A stretch of DNA of 8,600 nucleotides, from contig CABUCP010000106.1 in NCBI GenBank assembly GCA_902490055.1, positions 1 to 8,600 of the forward strand. Direction: 5' to 3'. Below the pieces are notes generated by a model that was not told the DNA's origin, did not search any database, and worked only from the letters and a program-made list of their open reading frames with translations. Below are positions 1-7,142 of the stretch, piece by piece. A program made the position numbers and the translations under genes. Source of the stretch: an uncultured Klebsiella sp. Its GTDB lineage: Bacteria; Pseudomonadota; Gammaproteobacteria; Enterobacterales; Enterobacteriaceae. How positions within the stretch are numbered: the stretch's first letter is position 1; each line of letters starts with the position of its first letter.

Positions 1-1
1 T

Positions 2-46
2 TTTGAGGCCACCAGCACCGGCAGTTTCAGCCAGCGTGGTGAATAA
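2..46 (+). CDS. Possible 3' end of an upstream gene (partial)
   Basis: Reading from base 2 gives 14 codons (FEATSTGSFSQRGE) ending in TAA at 44-46. The gene would begin left of the window. REP palindromes start about 25 bases after the stop, and such elements usually lie just after genes, which mildly supports a real gene end here. In E. coli the gene before polB is araD, but these residues do not resemble the AraD C-terminus as I remember it, so the neighbour is probably different. The piece is too short to name, and chance reading is possible. Confidence 0.3.
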   Translation, partial: FEATSTGSFSQRGE

Positions 47-70
47 GTTAACCCCAGGTCGCACGGACTG

Positions 71-101
71 TAGGCCGGATAAGGCGCAGCCGCCATCCGG
101 C
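71..101. repeat. REP palindrome 1
   Basis: The arms GCCGGAT (74-80) and ATCCGGC (95-101) are perfect inverted repeats. An inner GGCG/CGCC stem is offset by an AA bulge, which is the classic enterobacterial REP layout. It is preceded by TGTAG, so the outer flank reads TGTAGGC, the mirror of the GCCTACA flank of REP 2. REPs bind DNA gyrase, IHF or Pol I in BIMEs and can stabilise the 3' ends of transcripts. They do not code for protein. Confidence 0.85.
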
Positions 102-129
102 GTAAAGCGGCTCCTGAACCGCGGATATT

Positions 130-161
130 GCCCGGCGGCGCTGCGCTTGCGCGGGCCTACA
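130..161. repeat. REP palindrome 2 (inverted relative to REP 1)
   Basis: The arms GCCCG (130-134) and CGGGC (152-156) pair, with an inner CGC/GCG stem (139-141 with 149-151), and the element ends in GCCTACA (155-161). That flank is the reverse complement of the TGTAGGC flank of REP 1, so the two face each other as in a BIME. Confidence 0.75.
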
Positions 162-173
162 GATCACATACCG

Positions 174-210
174 GGCGTAGCCCGGATGAGGCGCAAGCAG
201 GAATCCGGGG
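174..210. repeat. REP palindrome 3
   Basis: A GTAG flank (177-180) precedes the perfect arms CCCGGAT (181-187) and ATCCGGG (203-209), which enclose GAGGCGCAAGC-type REP core sequence. It is the third member of the cluster at 71-210 and ends only 20 bases before the LexA box of polB. Confidence 0.8.
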
Positions 211-229
211 CAACCGCGGCGCTGAATGC

Positions 230-245
230 CTGTATAAAACCCCAG
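230..245 (+). promoter_or_regulatory. LexA box (SOS operator) of polB
   Basis: CTGTATAAAACCCCAG fits the LexA pattern CTG-N10-CAG with an AT-rich left half. As I recall it, the E. coli polB (dinA) operator is identical except for one base. It lies 21 bases upstream of the -10 element, overlapping the expected -35 region, so LexA binding would block RNA polymerase. This predicts that polB is induced by DNA damage. Confidence 0.88.
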
Positions 246-271
246 CACCCATCATCAAACCAGGCTATAAT
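243..271 (+). promoter_or_regulatory. polB promoter (-10 TATAAT)
   Basis: A perfect TATAAT lies at 266-271. The -35 position at 17-base spacing (243-248, CAGCAC) matches the consensus poorly, which is common for regulated SOS promoters. Transcription would start near 278, giving a leader of about 25 bases before the GTG at 304. The -35 region overlaps the right end of the LexA box. Confidence 0.7.
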
Positions 272-286
272 CAGGCCTGGTTTTTT
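257..286 (+). terminator. Terminator-like hairpin overlapping the polB promoter
   Basis: AAACCAGGC (257-265) pairs perfectly with GCCTGGTTT (275-283) around a 9-base loop, and the right arm runs into six T residues (281-286). This is a Rho-independent terminator shape for transcripts arriving from the left. The polB -10 TATAAT is the start of the loop, so a transcript started there (about 278) would lack the left arm and would not form the hairpin. Confidence 0.65.
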
Positions 287-303
287 AATGGGCGAGAGCA
301 CGC

Positions 304-2661
304 GTGACGCAGTCGCAAGCAGGTTTTTTACTTACCCGTCACTGGCGGGATACCCCACAGGGAACGGAACTGGCCTTCTGGCTGGCGACCGATAACGGCC
401 CGCTGCAGGTCACGCTGCCGCCGCAGGAGTCCGTCGCGTTTATCCCTGAAACGCAGCGGGCGCAGGCTGAGCGCCTGCTGCAGGGGGAAAACGGCTATCG
501 TCTCGCCCCGCTTGCGCTAAAAGATTTCCATCGTCAGCCGGTTTTCGGCCTCTACTGCCGCGCCCATCGCCAGCTGATGCGGCTGGAAAAAAAACTGCGT
601 GAAAACGGCGTGACCGTCTATGAGGGCGATATCCGCCCGCCGGAACGTTACCTGATGGAGCGCTTTATCACCGCCCCGGTGTGGGTCGAGGGCGAAACCC
701 GCGGCTCGCAGCTGGCCAACGCGCGCTTGAAGCCGAATCCAGACTACCGCCCGCCGCTGAAATGGGTCTCGCTGGATATTGAAACCAGCCGCCACGGCGA
801 GCTCTACTGCATCGGTCTGGAAGGCTGCGGCCAGCGGGTGGTCTACATGCTCGGCCCCGAGCCCGCGTCTCCTCCAGCGGTGAATTTCGAACTGGTTTAC
901 GTCGCCAGCCGCCCGCTGCTGCTGGAAAAGCTCAACACCTGGTTTGCCGAACACGACCCCGATGTGCTGATCGGCTGGAACGTAGTGCAGTTCGATCTCC
1001 GCGTCCTGCAGAAGCACGCCGAACGTTACCGTATCCCGCTGCTGCTCGGCCGCGGCAATAGCGAGTTGGAGTGGCGCGAGCACGGCTTCAAAAACGGCAT
1101 CTTCTTTGCGCAGGCCAACGGCAGGCTGATTATCGACGGCATCGAGGCGCTGAAATCAGCGTTCTGGAACTTCTCCTCTTTCTCGCTGGAGGCGGTCGCC
1201 CGCGAGCTGCTGGGCGAAGGCAAAGCTATCGATAACCCGTGGGATCGGATGGACGAAATCGATCGCCGCTTCCATGAGGATAAACCGGCGCTGGCGACCT
1301 ATAACCTACAGGATTGCGAGCTGGTGACGCGAATATTCCACAAAACGGAGATCATGCCGTTTCTGCTCGAACGGGCTACGGTTAACGGCCTACCCGCCGA
1401 CCGTCACGGCGGCTCGGTGGCCGCCTTCAGCCATCTCTATTTTCCGCGCATGCACCGGCTGGGCTACGTAGCGCCCAATCTCGGCGAAGTGCCGCCGCAG
1501 GCCAGCCCCGGCGGCTACGTCATGGATTCCCGCCCCGGCCTGTATGACTCGGTGCTGGTGCTGGACTACAAAAGCCTGTACCCATCGATCATCCGCACCT
1601 TCTTAATCGATCCGGTCGGTCTTATCGAAGGGCTGGCGCAGCCCGATGACCAGTACAGCACCGAAGGTTTTCTCGGCGCCCGCTTCTCGCGTGATAAACA
1701 CTGCCTGCCCGGTATCGTCGGGCAAATCTGGCACGGTCGCGACGAGGCCAAGCGCCACAAAAATAAGCCGCTGTCGCAGGCGCTAAAGATCATCATGAAC
1801 GCCTTTTACGGCGTGCTGGGCACCAGCGCCTGTCGCTTCTTCGACCCCAGGCTGGCATCGTCGATCACCATGCGCGGCCACGCGATTATGCGTCAGACCA
1901 AAGCGCTCATTGAAGCCAAAGGCTATGACGTCATCTACGGCGATACCGATTCCACCTTCGTCTGGCTGAAGCGACCGCATAGCGAAGCGCAGGCGGCGGA
2001 AATCGGCCGTGAGCTGGTCAGCTACGTTAACGACTGGTGGGCGCAGGAACTGGGCAAAAGCCAGTTGACCAGCGCGCTGGAGCTGGAATTCGAAACTCAC
2101 TTCTGCCGCTTTTTGATGCCGACCATTCGCGGCGCCGATACCGGCAGCAAGAAGCGCTACGCCGGGATGATTCAGGAAGGAGACGCCCAGCGCATGGTAT
2201 TTAAGGGGCTGGAAACGGTGCGTACCGACTGGACGCCGCTGGCCCAGCAGTTTCAGCAGGAGCTGTACCTGCGTATTTTCCGCAATCAGCCCTATCAGGA
2301 TTACGTACGCGAAACTATCGCCAGGCTGATGAACGGCGAGCTTGACGATCGGCTGGTTTACCGCAAACGCCTGCGCCGCCCGCTGGCGGAGTATCAGCGC
2401 AACATTCCGCCGCACGTGCGCGCCGCCAGGCTTGCCGATGAACAAAATCTGAAACTTGGCCGGGCGCAGCAGTATCAGCAGCGCGGCACCATTAAATACG
2501 TCTGGACCACCGGCGGCCCGGAGCCAGTGGATTACCAACAGTCGCCGCTCGATTACGATCACTATTTATCAAAGCAGCTGCAGCCGGTGGCGGAAGGAAT
2601 ACTTCCCTTCGTCAACGACGATTTTGCTACAATAGTGACAGGGCAACTGGGGCTATTTTGA
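304..2661 (+). CDS. polB: DNA polymerase II (family B, SOS-induced)
   Basis: Template-directed DNA polymerase with 3'-5' proofreading exonuclease, used in translesion synthesis and replication restart after damage. The 785 residues compare with 783 in E. coli, with near-identity throughout from memory. Exonuclease motifs are DIET (D158, E160), NVVQFD (D231) and YNLQDCE (Y333, D337). Polymerase motif A is [10 protein letters not shown] (D421), motif B lies around KIIMNAFYG, and motif C is YGDTDST (D547, D549). All catalytic acids are present. The last five residues, QLGLF, are the beta-clamp binding peptide. The start is GTG, preceded by a weak purine-rich site (GAGAG, 294-298). It aligns two residues ahead of the E. 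coli start, and no better start exists. An upstream LexA box implies SOS control. No frameshift or truncation is seen. Confidence 0.98.
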   Translation: MTQSQAGFLLTRHWRDTPQGTELAFWLATDNGPLQVTLPPQESVAFIPETQRAQAERLLQGENGYRLAPLALKDFHRQPVFGLYCRAHRQLMRLEKKLRENGVTVYEGDIRPPERYLMERFITAPVWVEGETRGSQLANARLKPNPDYRPPLKWVSLDIETSRHGELYCIGLEGCGQRVVYMLGPEPASPPAVNFELVYVASRPLLLEKLNTWFAEHDPDVLIGWNVVQFDLRVLQKHAERYRIPLLLGRGNSELEWREHGFKNGIFFAQANGRLIIDGIEALKSAFWNFSSFSLEAVARELLGEGKAIDNPWDRMDEIDRRFHEDKPALATYNLQDCELVTRIFHKTEIMPFLLERATVNGLPADRHGGSVAAFSHLYFPRMHRLGYVAPNLGEVPPQASPGGYVMDSRPGLYDSVLVLDYKSLYPSIIRTFLIDPVGLIEGLAQPDDQYSTEGFLGARFSRDKHCLPGIVGQIWHGRDEAKRHKNKPLSQALKIIMNAFYGVLGTSACRFFDPRLASSITMRGHAIMRQTKALIEAKGYDVIYGDTDSTFVWLKRPHSEAQAAEIGRELVSYVNDWWAQELGKSQLTSALELEFETHFCRFLMPTIRGADTGSKKRYAGMIQEGDAQRMVFKGLETVRTDWTPLAQQFQQELYLRIFRNQPYQDYVRETIARLMNGELDDRLVYRKRLRRPLAEYQRNIPPHVRAARLADEQNLKLGRAQQYQQRGTIKYVWTTGGPEPVDYQQSPLDYDHYLSKQLQPVAEGILPFVNDDFATIVTGQLGLF
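2625..2633 (+). promoter_or_regulatory. Candidate extended -10 promoter for rapA
   Basis: TGCTACAAT, inside the last codons of polB, matches the extended -10 pattern TGnTAnAAT. There is no good -35 hexamer at 16-18 bases upstream, which extended -10 promoters can tolerate. A start near 2640 would give a leader of about 150 bases containing the hairpin at 2727-2750. rapA is known to have its own growth-phase-controlled promoter in E. coli, but I cannot tell from sequence whether this is it. Confidence 0.3.
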
Positions 2662-2726
2662 CAGGTGACTAACACCTCGGCATCCAGTACCATAGCGCCC
2701 TTTCCATTCCTGGACCCAATTTTGAT

Positions 2727-2750
2727 TCCTCAACGTAACTATGTTGAGGA
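2727..2750 (+). other. Hairpin in the rapA leader
   Basis: TCCTCAAC (2727-2734) pairs perfectly with GTTGAGGA (2743-2750). Two further inner pairs, one of them G-U, give a 10-pair stem with an AACT tetraloop. No T-run follows, so it is not an ordinary terminator. It sits 43 bases before the rapA start codon, in the 131-base spacer after polB. Confidence 0.6.
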
Positions 2751-2792
2751 TGCACTATTGCCTGCAATTAAAGAACAAAGAGCCGAACACAT

Positions 2793-5699
2793 ATGCCTTT
2801 TACACTTGGTCAACGCTGGATTAGCGACACAGAGAGCGAACTAGGACTAGGGACGGTGGTAGCGCTGGATGCGCGCATGGTCACTCTCCTATTTCCCGCC
2901 ATCGGCGAAAACCGTCTGTACTCTCGCAACGATTCCCCGATTACCCGCGTGATGTTTAACCCGGGCGATACCATTACCAGCCACGAAGGCTGGCAGCTCC
3001 ACGTTGACGAAGTGAATGAAGAGAACGGACTGCTGTCTTACACCGGTACCCGCCTCGATACGCAAGAAGAGAACGTTATCCTGCGCGAAGTGCTGCTCGA
3101 CAGCAAACTGGCTTTCAGCAAGCCGCAGGACCGCCTGTTCGCTGGGCAAATTGACCGTATGGACCGCTTTGCCCTGCGCTACCGCGCGCGTAAGTTTCAG
3201 AGCGAACAGTACCGCATGCCGTGGAGCGGCCTGCGCGGCCAGCGCACCAGCCTGATCCCGCATCAGTTGAACATTGCCCATGACGTTGGCCGTCGTCACG
3301 CGCCGCGCGTGCTGCTGGCCGATGAAGTCGGCTTAGGGAAAACCATCGAAGCCGGGATGATTCTGCATCAGCAGTTGCTCTCCGGCGCCGCCGAGCGCGT
3401 GCTGATCGTGGTACCAGAAACTCTCCAGCACCAGTGGCTGGTAGAAATGCTGCGCCGCTTCAACCTGCGCTTCGCGCTGTTCGACGACGAGCGCTACGCC
3501 GAGGCGCAGCACGACGCCTATAACCCGTTCGAAACCGAACAGCTGGTGATCTGCTCTTTAGACTTCGTGCGCCGCAGCAAGCAGCGCCTGGAGCACCTGT
3601 GCGACGCCGAGTGGGATCTGCTGGTTGTCGATGAAGCGCACCACCTGGTGTGGAGCGAAGAGGCGCCGAGCCGCGAATATCAAGCGATTGAACAGCTGGC
3701 CGAACGCGTGCCAGGTATCCTGCTGCTGACCGCGACGCCGGAACAGCTGGGTATGGAGAGCCACTTTGCGCGCCTGCGTCTGCTGGATCCAAACCGCTTC
3801 CATGATTTCGAGCAGTTCGTTGAAGAACAGCAAAACTACCGCCCGGTCGCCGACGCCGTCGCCCTGCTGCTGGCGGGCAACAAGCTGAACGATACTGAAC
3901 TCAATACCCTTGGCGATCTGATCGGCGAACAGGATATCGAGCCGCTGCTGCAGGCGGCAAACAGCGACAGCGAAGACGCCCAGGCCGCGCGCCAGGAGCT
4001 GGTTTCCATGCTGATGGACCGCCACGGCACCAGCCGCGTGCTGTTCCGTAACACCCGTAACGGCGTGAAAGGCTTCCCGAAGCGCGAACTGCACACCATT
4101 CGCCTGCCGCTGCCGACCCAGTACCAAACGGCCATCAAGGTCTCCGGTATTATGGGCGCCCGCAAAACGGCGGAAGAGCGCGCCCGCGACATGCTCTATC
4201 CAGAGCAGATTTATCAGGAATTTGAAGGCGATACCGGCACCTGGTGGAACTTTGACCCCCGCGTCGAATGGCTGATGGGCTATCTGACCAGCCACCGTTC
4301 GCAGAAGGTGCTGGTGATTTGCGCCAAGGCCGCCACCGCGCTGCAGCTCGAGCAGGTACTGCGCGAGCGCGAAGGTATCCGCGCCGCCGTATTCCACGAA
4401 GGGATGTCGATTATCGAACGCGACCGCGCCGCGGCGTGGTTTGCCGAAGAAGACACCGGCGCGCAGGTGCTGCTGTGTTCCGAAATCGGTTCCGAAGGGC
4501 GTAACTTCCAGTTCGCCAGCAACCTGGTGATGTTCGATCTGCCGTTTAACCCGGATCTGCTGGAGCAGCGTATTGGCCGTCTCGACCGTATCGGTCAGGC
4601 GCACGACATCCAGATTCACGTACCGTACCTCGAGAAGACCGCGCAATCGGTGCTGGTACGCTGGTATCACGAAGGTCTCGATGCCTTCGAGCACACCTGC
4701 CCGACCGGCCGTACCGTCTACGACAGCGTGCACAACGAACTGATCACCTATCTGGCCGCGCCGGAATCCACCGACGGCTTCGGCGATCTGATCAAGTCCT
4801 GCCGCCAGCAGCATGAAGCGCTGAAAGCGCAGCTGGAGCAGGGCCGCGACCGTCTGCTGGAAATTCACTCTAACGGCGGCGAGAAAGCGCAGCAGCTTGC
4901 GGAAAGCATTGAAGAACAGGACGACGATACCAGCCTGATCGCTTTCTCCATGAACCTGTTCGATATCGTCGGCATCAACCAGGACGACCGCGGTGAAAAC
5001 CTGATCGTCCTGACGCCGTCGGATCACATGCTGGTGCCGGATTTCCCGGGGCTGCCGGAAGACGGCTGCACTATCACCTTCGAGCGTGACGTGGCGCTGT
5101 CGCGTGAAGACGCGCAGTTCATCACCTGGGAACACCCGCTGATTCGCAACGGTCTGGATCTAATCCTTTCCGGCGATACCGGCAGCAGCACCATTTCGCT
5201 GCTGAAGAACAAGGCGCTGCCGGTCGGCACCCTGCTGCTGGAGCTGATCTACGTGGTCGAAGCGCAGGCGCCGAAACAGCTGCAGCTTAACCGCTTCCTG
5301 CCGGCAACGCCGGTCCGCATGCTGCTGGATAAAAACGGCAACAATCTGGCCGGCCAGGTCGAGTTCGAAAGTTTCAACCGCCAGCTAAGCGCGGTCAACC
5401 GCCACACCGGCAGCAAACTGGTTAACGCGGTGCAGCAGGACGTTCATGCGATTCTGCAGCAGGGCGAAGCGCAAATCGCCAAAGCGGCGCAGGCGCTGAT
5501 CGACGCGGCGCGTAGCGAAGCCGATGATAAACTGACGGCGGAACTGTCGCGCCTGGAAGCGCTGAAGGCGGTGAACCCGAACATCCGTGACGATGAACTG
5601 GCGGCAATCGAAAGTAACCGCCAGCAGGTGATGGATGCGCTGGCGCAGGCCGGATGGCGCCTGGACGCGCTGCGCCTGATCGTCGTCACTCACCAGTAA
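2793..5699 (+). CDS. rapA: RNA polymerase-associated ATP-dependent recycling factor RapA (HepA)
   Basis: SWI/SNF-family ATPase that binds core RNA polymerase and helps release it from stalled or post-termination complexes. Its 968 residues equal the E. coli length as I recall it. The N-terminal Tudor-like region (about 1-107) precedes the ATPase lobes. Walker A is DEVGLGKT (177-184, K183), Walker B is DEAH (280-283) and motif III is TATP (313-316). The C-terminal helicase lobe (about 490-645) includes [12 protein letters not shown] and motif [13 protein letters not shown] (592-602, arginines R593, R596 and R599). A RapA-specific C-terminal region follows. The ATG at 2793 matches the family start, [12 protein letters not shown]. 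Its ribosome site (AAAGAG, 2777-2782) is weak. polB ends 131 bases upstream and rluA follows within 12 bases, so rapA and rluA are probably one transcript. The gene is intact. Confidence 0.98.
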   Translation: MPFTLGQRWISDTESELGLGTVVALDARMVTLLFPAIGENRLYSRNDSPITRVMFNPGDTITSHEGWQLHVDEVNEENGLLSYTGTRLDTQEENVILREVLLDSKLAFSKPQDRLFAGQIDRMDRFALRYRARKFQSEQYRMPWSGLRGQRTSLIPHQLNIAHDVGRRHAPRVLLADEVGLGKTIEAGMILHQQLLSGAAERVLIVVPETLQHQWLVEMLRRFNLRFALFDDERYAEAQHDAYNPFETEQLVICSLDFVRRSKQRLEHLCDAEWDLLVVDEAHHLVWSEEAPSREYQAIEQLAERVPGILLLTATPEQLGMESHFARLRLLDPNRFHDFEQFVEEQQNYRPVADAVALLLAGNKLNDTELNTLGDLIGEQDIEPLLQAANSDSEDAQAARQELVSMLMDRHGTSRVLFRNTRNGVKGFPKRELHTIRLPLPTQYQTAIKVSGIMGARKTAEERARDMLYPEQIYQEFEGDTGTWWNFDPRVEWLMGYLTSHRSQKVLVICAKAATALQLEQVLREREGIRAAVFHEGMSIIERDRAAAWFAEEDTGAQVLLCSEIGSEGRNFQFASNLVMFDLPFNPDLLEQRIGRLDRIGQAHDIQIHVPYLEKTAQSVLVRWYHEGLDAFEHTCPTGRTVYDSVHNELITYLAAPESTDGFGDLIKSCRQQHEALKAQLEQGRDRLLEIHSNGGEKAQQLAESIEEQDDDTSLIAFSMNLFDIVGINQDDRGENLIVLTPSDHMLVPDFPGLPEDGCTITFERDVALSREDAQFITWEHPLIRNGLDLILSGDTGSSTISLLKNKALPVGTLLLELIYVVEAQAPKQLQLNRFLPATPVRMLLDKNGNNLAGQVEFESFNRQLSAVNRHTGSKLVNAVQQDVHAILQQGEAQIAKAAQALIDAARSEADDKLTAELSRLEALKAVNPNIRDDELAAIESNRQQVMDALAQAGWRLDALRLIVVTHQ

Positions 5700-5711
5700 C
5701 GGAACGCAATG

Positions 5712-6371
5712 ATGGCGATGGAAAACTACAATCCGCCGCAGGATCCCTGGCTGGTTATCCTGTATCAGGATGAGCACATTATGGTGGTCAACAAGCCCAG
5801 CGGCTTGTTGTCCGTCCCGGGGAGGCTTGAGGAGCATAAAGACAGCGTGATGACGCGCATTCAGCGCGACTTCCCGCAGGCCGAATCGGTGCACCGTCTG
5901 GATATGGCGACCAGCGGCGTGATTGTGGTGGCGCTGAATAAGGCCGCAGAGCGTGAACTGAAACGTCAGTTCCGCGAGCGCGAGCCGAAAAAACAGTACG
6001 TCGCCCGCGTCTGGGGGCATCCGCAGCCTGCTGAAGGTCTGGTGGATTTACCGCTGATTTGCGACTGGCCGAACCGGCCAAAGCAGAAGGTGTGTTACGA
6101 AACCGGTAAAGCGGCGCAAACCGAGTATGAAGTGCTGGAGTATGCGGATGATAACACCGCCCGCGTGCGCCTGAAGCCGATTACCGGGCGTTCGCACCAG
6201 TTGCGCGTGCATATGCTGGCATTGGGTCACCCGATCCTCGGCGACCGCTTCTACGCGACGCCGGAGGCGCTGGCGCTAGCGCCGCGCCTGCTGCTGCATG
6301 CCGAGATGCTCACCATTACCCATCCCGCCTACGGCAACGCGATGACCTTCCGCGCGCCGGTCGACTTTTAA
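5712..6371 (+). CDS. rluA: Dual-specificity pseudouridine synthase RluA (23S rRNA U746, tRNA U32)
   Basis: Isomerises uridine to pseudouridine at U746 of 23S rRNA and U32 of several tRNAs. The catalytic motif is HRLDMATSG. Counting from the ATG at 5712 the catalytic aspartate is D64 and the protein is 219 residues, both as in E. coli. Other family motifs visible are VVNKPSGLLSVPG near the N-terminus and LKPITGRSHQLRVHM toward the C-terminus. Three in-frame ATGs stand at 5709, 5712 and 5718. I chose 5712 because GGAA (5701-5704) is then 7 bases away and the numbering fits, but 5709 (220 residues) is also possible. The rapA stop is at 5697-5699, so translation is likely coupled. The gene converges on citX. 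Confidence 0.96.
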   Translation: MAMENYNPPQDPWLVILYQDEHIMVVNKPSGLLSVPGRLEEHKDSVMTRIQRDFPQAESVHRLDMATSGVIVVALNKAAERELKRQFREREPKKQYVARVWGHPQPAEGLVDLPLICDWPNRPKQKVCYETGKAAQTEYEVLEYADDNTARVRLKPITGRSHQLRVHMLALGHPILGDRFYATPEALALAPRLLLHAEMLTITHPAYGNAMTFRAPVDF

Positions 6372-6387
6372 ATCCTGAGCCAGACGC

Positions 6388-6420
6388 CCCCGGTAGCGCC
6401 TCGCCGCCGGGGAAATCTTT
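6388..6420 (+). terminator. Probable terminator of the rapA-rluA transcript
   Basis: CCCCGG (6388-6393) pairs with CCGGGG (6407-6412). An inner GCG/CGC stem with a CCT loop (6396-6404) is separated from the outer stem by a TA/CG internal loop. The tail AAATCTTT is only partly T-rich, so efficiency is uncertain. Its place between converging genes, 17 bases after rluA, supports a terminator role. The minus-strand tail has no T-run. Confidence 0.5.
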
Positions 6421-6428
6421 CGCACTAA

Positions 6429-6442
6429 CGCGATTAATCGCG
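6429..6442. repeat. 14-base perfect palindrome at the end of citX
   Basis: CGCGATTAATCGCG is its own reverse complement and covers the citX stop codon (6434-6436 on the minus strand). As RNA it could form a 5-pair stem with a UUAA loop. It lies 16 bases from the rluA-side hairpin, so citX transcripts would meet two hairpins in a row. Confidence 0.55.
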
Positions 6443-6973
6443 GGCGAACCACGCATCAATCATCTGCTCAACGCGAGCGACAACCTGTTCGCTGTCGTGA
6501 CGGCGGCTGCGCGCGCAGGCATGAGCCGGCTCATCGCAGAGCAGGCAGCTACGCATCGCTTCGCCCTGCGCCTGGCGGCTAATCAATCCGGCCTGCGGAC
6601 AAATGACGTCGATATCCCACAGGCGGCCCAGGGGATGGTTCTGTTCCAGTTCGCTGCATAACGCTTTAATGTCTTCTGCGGAGTGCTCAACGCACCACAT
6701 CGCTTCCGGCCCGGTCGGCAGCCACAACACCTGGCGGTCCAGCGTTTTCCAGCGCTGTTGCCACAGCAGCTGGTCGCAGGCCTGGAGCGCGACGCCCATC
6801 ATATTACGATAGCGAATGCTGTCTTTTACCGCGCCTGGCGTCACCAGGGTGAGAGAAATAACCGGTTGCTGATAATGGTTGAGCCAGTCTTGTTGACGGG
6901 CTGCGCGCTGCTCTTTCGCCGCCAGCAGATTTTTCATGCTGACGCCCGCCCGGGCGGGAGTATGCACTGACAT
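6434..6973 (-). CDS. citX: Apo-citrate lyase phosphoribosyl-dephospho-CoA transferase
   Basis: Transfers the triphosphoribosyl-dephospho-CoA precursor (made by CitG) to a serine of the citrate lyase acyl carrier subunit CitD, releasing pyrophosphate. The lyase is inactive without this step. The 179 residues fit the family's usual length of about 180. Family signatures are TPGAVKDS (45-52), HPLGRLWDIDV (113-123) and a C-terminal CLLCDEPAHACARSRRH (143-159). The last gives a C-x2-C-x6-C-x5-H spacing. The ATG at 6971-6973 is preceded by a strong ribosome site, AAGGAGAGG, complementary to 6979-6987. citW lies 169 bases upstream on the same strand, matching the citW-citX pair reported in K. pneumoniae. 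CitC, CitD, CitE, CitF and CitG are not here, so their genes must be elsewhere for this one to be useful. Confidence 0.95.
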   Translation of the reverse strand: MSVHTPARAGVSMKNLLAAKEQRAARQQDWLNHYQQPVISLTLVTPGAVKDSIRYRNMMGVALQACDQLLWQQRWKTLDRQVLWLPTGPEAMWCVEHSAEDIKALCSELEQNHPLGRLWDIDVICPQAGLISRQAQGEAMRSCLLCDEPAHACARSRRHDSEQVVARVEQMIDAWFARD

Positions 6974-6978
6974 TCTTT

Positions 6979-6987
6979 CCTCTCCTT
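6979..6987 (-). promoter_or_regulatory. Strong ribosome binding site of citX
   Basis: On the minus strand AAGGAGAGG stands 5 bases before the ATG, with its AGGAG core about 8 bases away. This fixes the start at 6973 and suggests that citX is translated independently of citW rather than by coupling. Confidence 0.8.
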
Positions 6988-7019
6988 TAATAATGAAAAT
7001 GACAGCGCGGGGCTGCCGC

Positions 7020-7036
7020 CGTTATCGCGGATAACG
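7020..7036 (-). other. Hairpin in the citW-citX spacer (citX-proximal)
   Basis: CGTTATC (7020-7026) and GATAACG (7030-7036) are perfect 7-base arms around a 3-base loop. On the minus-strand transcript it is followed by GC-rich sequence and no T-run, so it is not a standard terminator. It stands 47 bases upstream of the citX start. Confidence 0.6.
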
Positions 7037-7072
7037 CTGCCTATTGTATCGCTAATTGCACAGAATTTAGGA

Positions 7073-7103
7073 CACAGGACCAAGAAATTTTCTTCGTCCT
7101 GTG
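7073..7103 (-). other. Long hairpin in the citW-citX spacer (citW-proximal)
   Basis: The arms CACAGGAC (7073-7080) and GTCCTGTG (7096-7103) are perfect 8-base inverted repeats. After one mismatch, AAGAA (7082-7086) pairs with TTCTT (7090-7094) around a 3-base loop, so the whole 31-base block is symmetric. It starts 39 bases after the citW stop on the minus strand and has no T-run after it. It could mark a 3' processing or stability element between the two cistrons, or an operator. Which of these applies cannot be told from sequence. Confidence 0.7.
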
Positions 7104-7142
7104 GAGGGAAATGGCAGTTTTTACCGTTAGCGCAGCGTTAAA

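Noticed and set aside
3..395. 130-codon frame across the REP cluster and into polB
   Set aside because: It reads through three REP palindromes, the LexA box and the promoter, and its translation is low-quality. It is not a plausible gene.
1783..2562. 259-codon open frame antisense to polB
   Set aside because: It is entirely covered by the palm and thumb region of polB and has no ribosome site or recognisable motif.
2663..2677. Small hairpin AGGTG/CACCT right after the polB stop
   Set aside because: It has only five pairs and no T-run, so it is too weak to call a terminator.
3558..5135. 525-codon open frame antisense to rapA
   Set aside because: It lies wholly within rapA, in GC-rich DNA where long antisense frames arise by chance. 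Its translation resembles no family I know, and rapA is clearly the real gene.
7043..7048. TACAAT on the minus strand as a separate citX promoter
   Set aside because: The hexamer fits a -10, but the sequence at 16-18 bases upstream (CCTAAA-like) is a poor -35 and there is no extended -10. This is insufficient to call.
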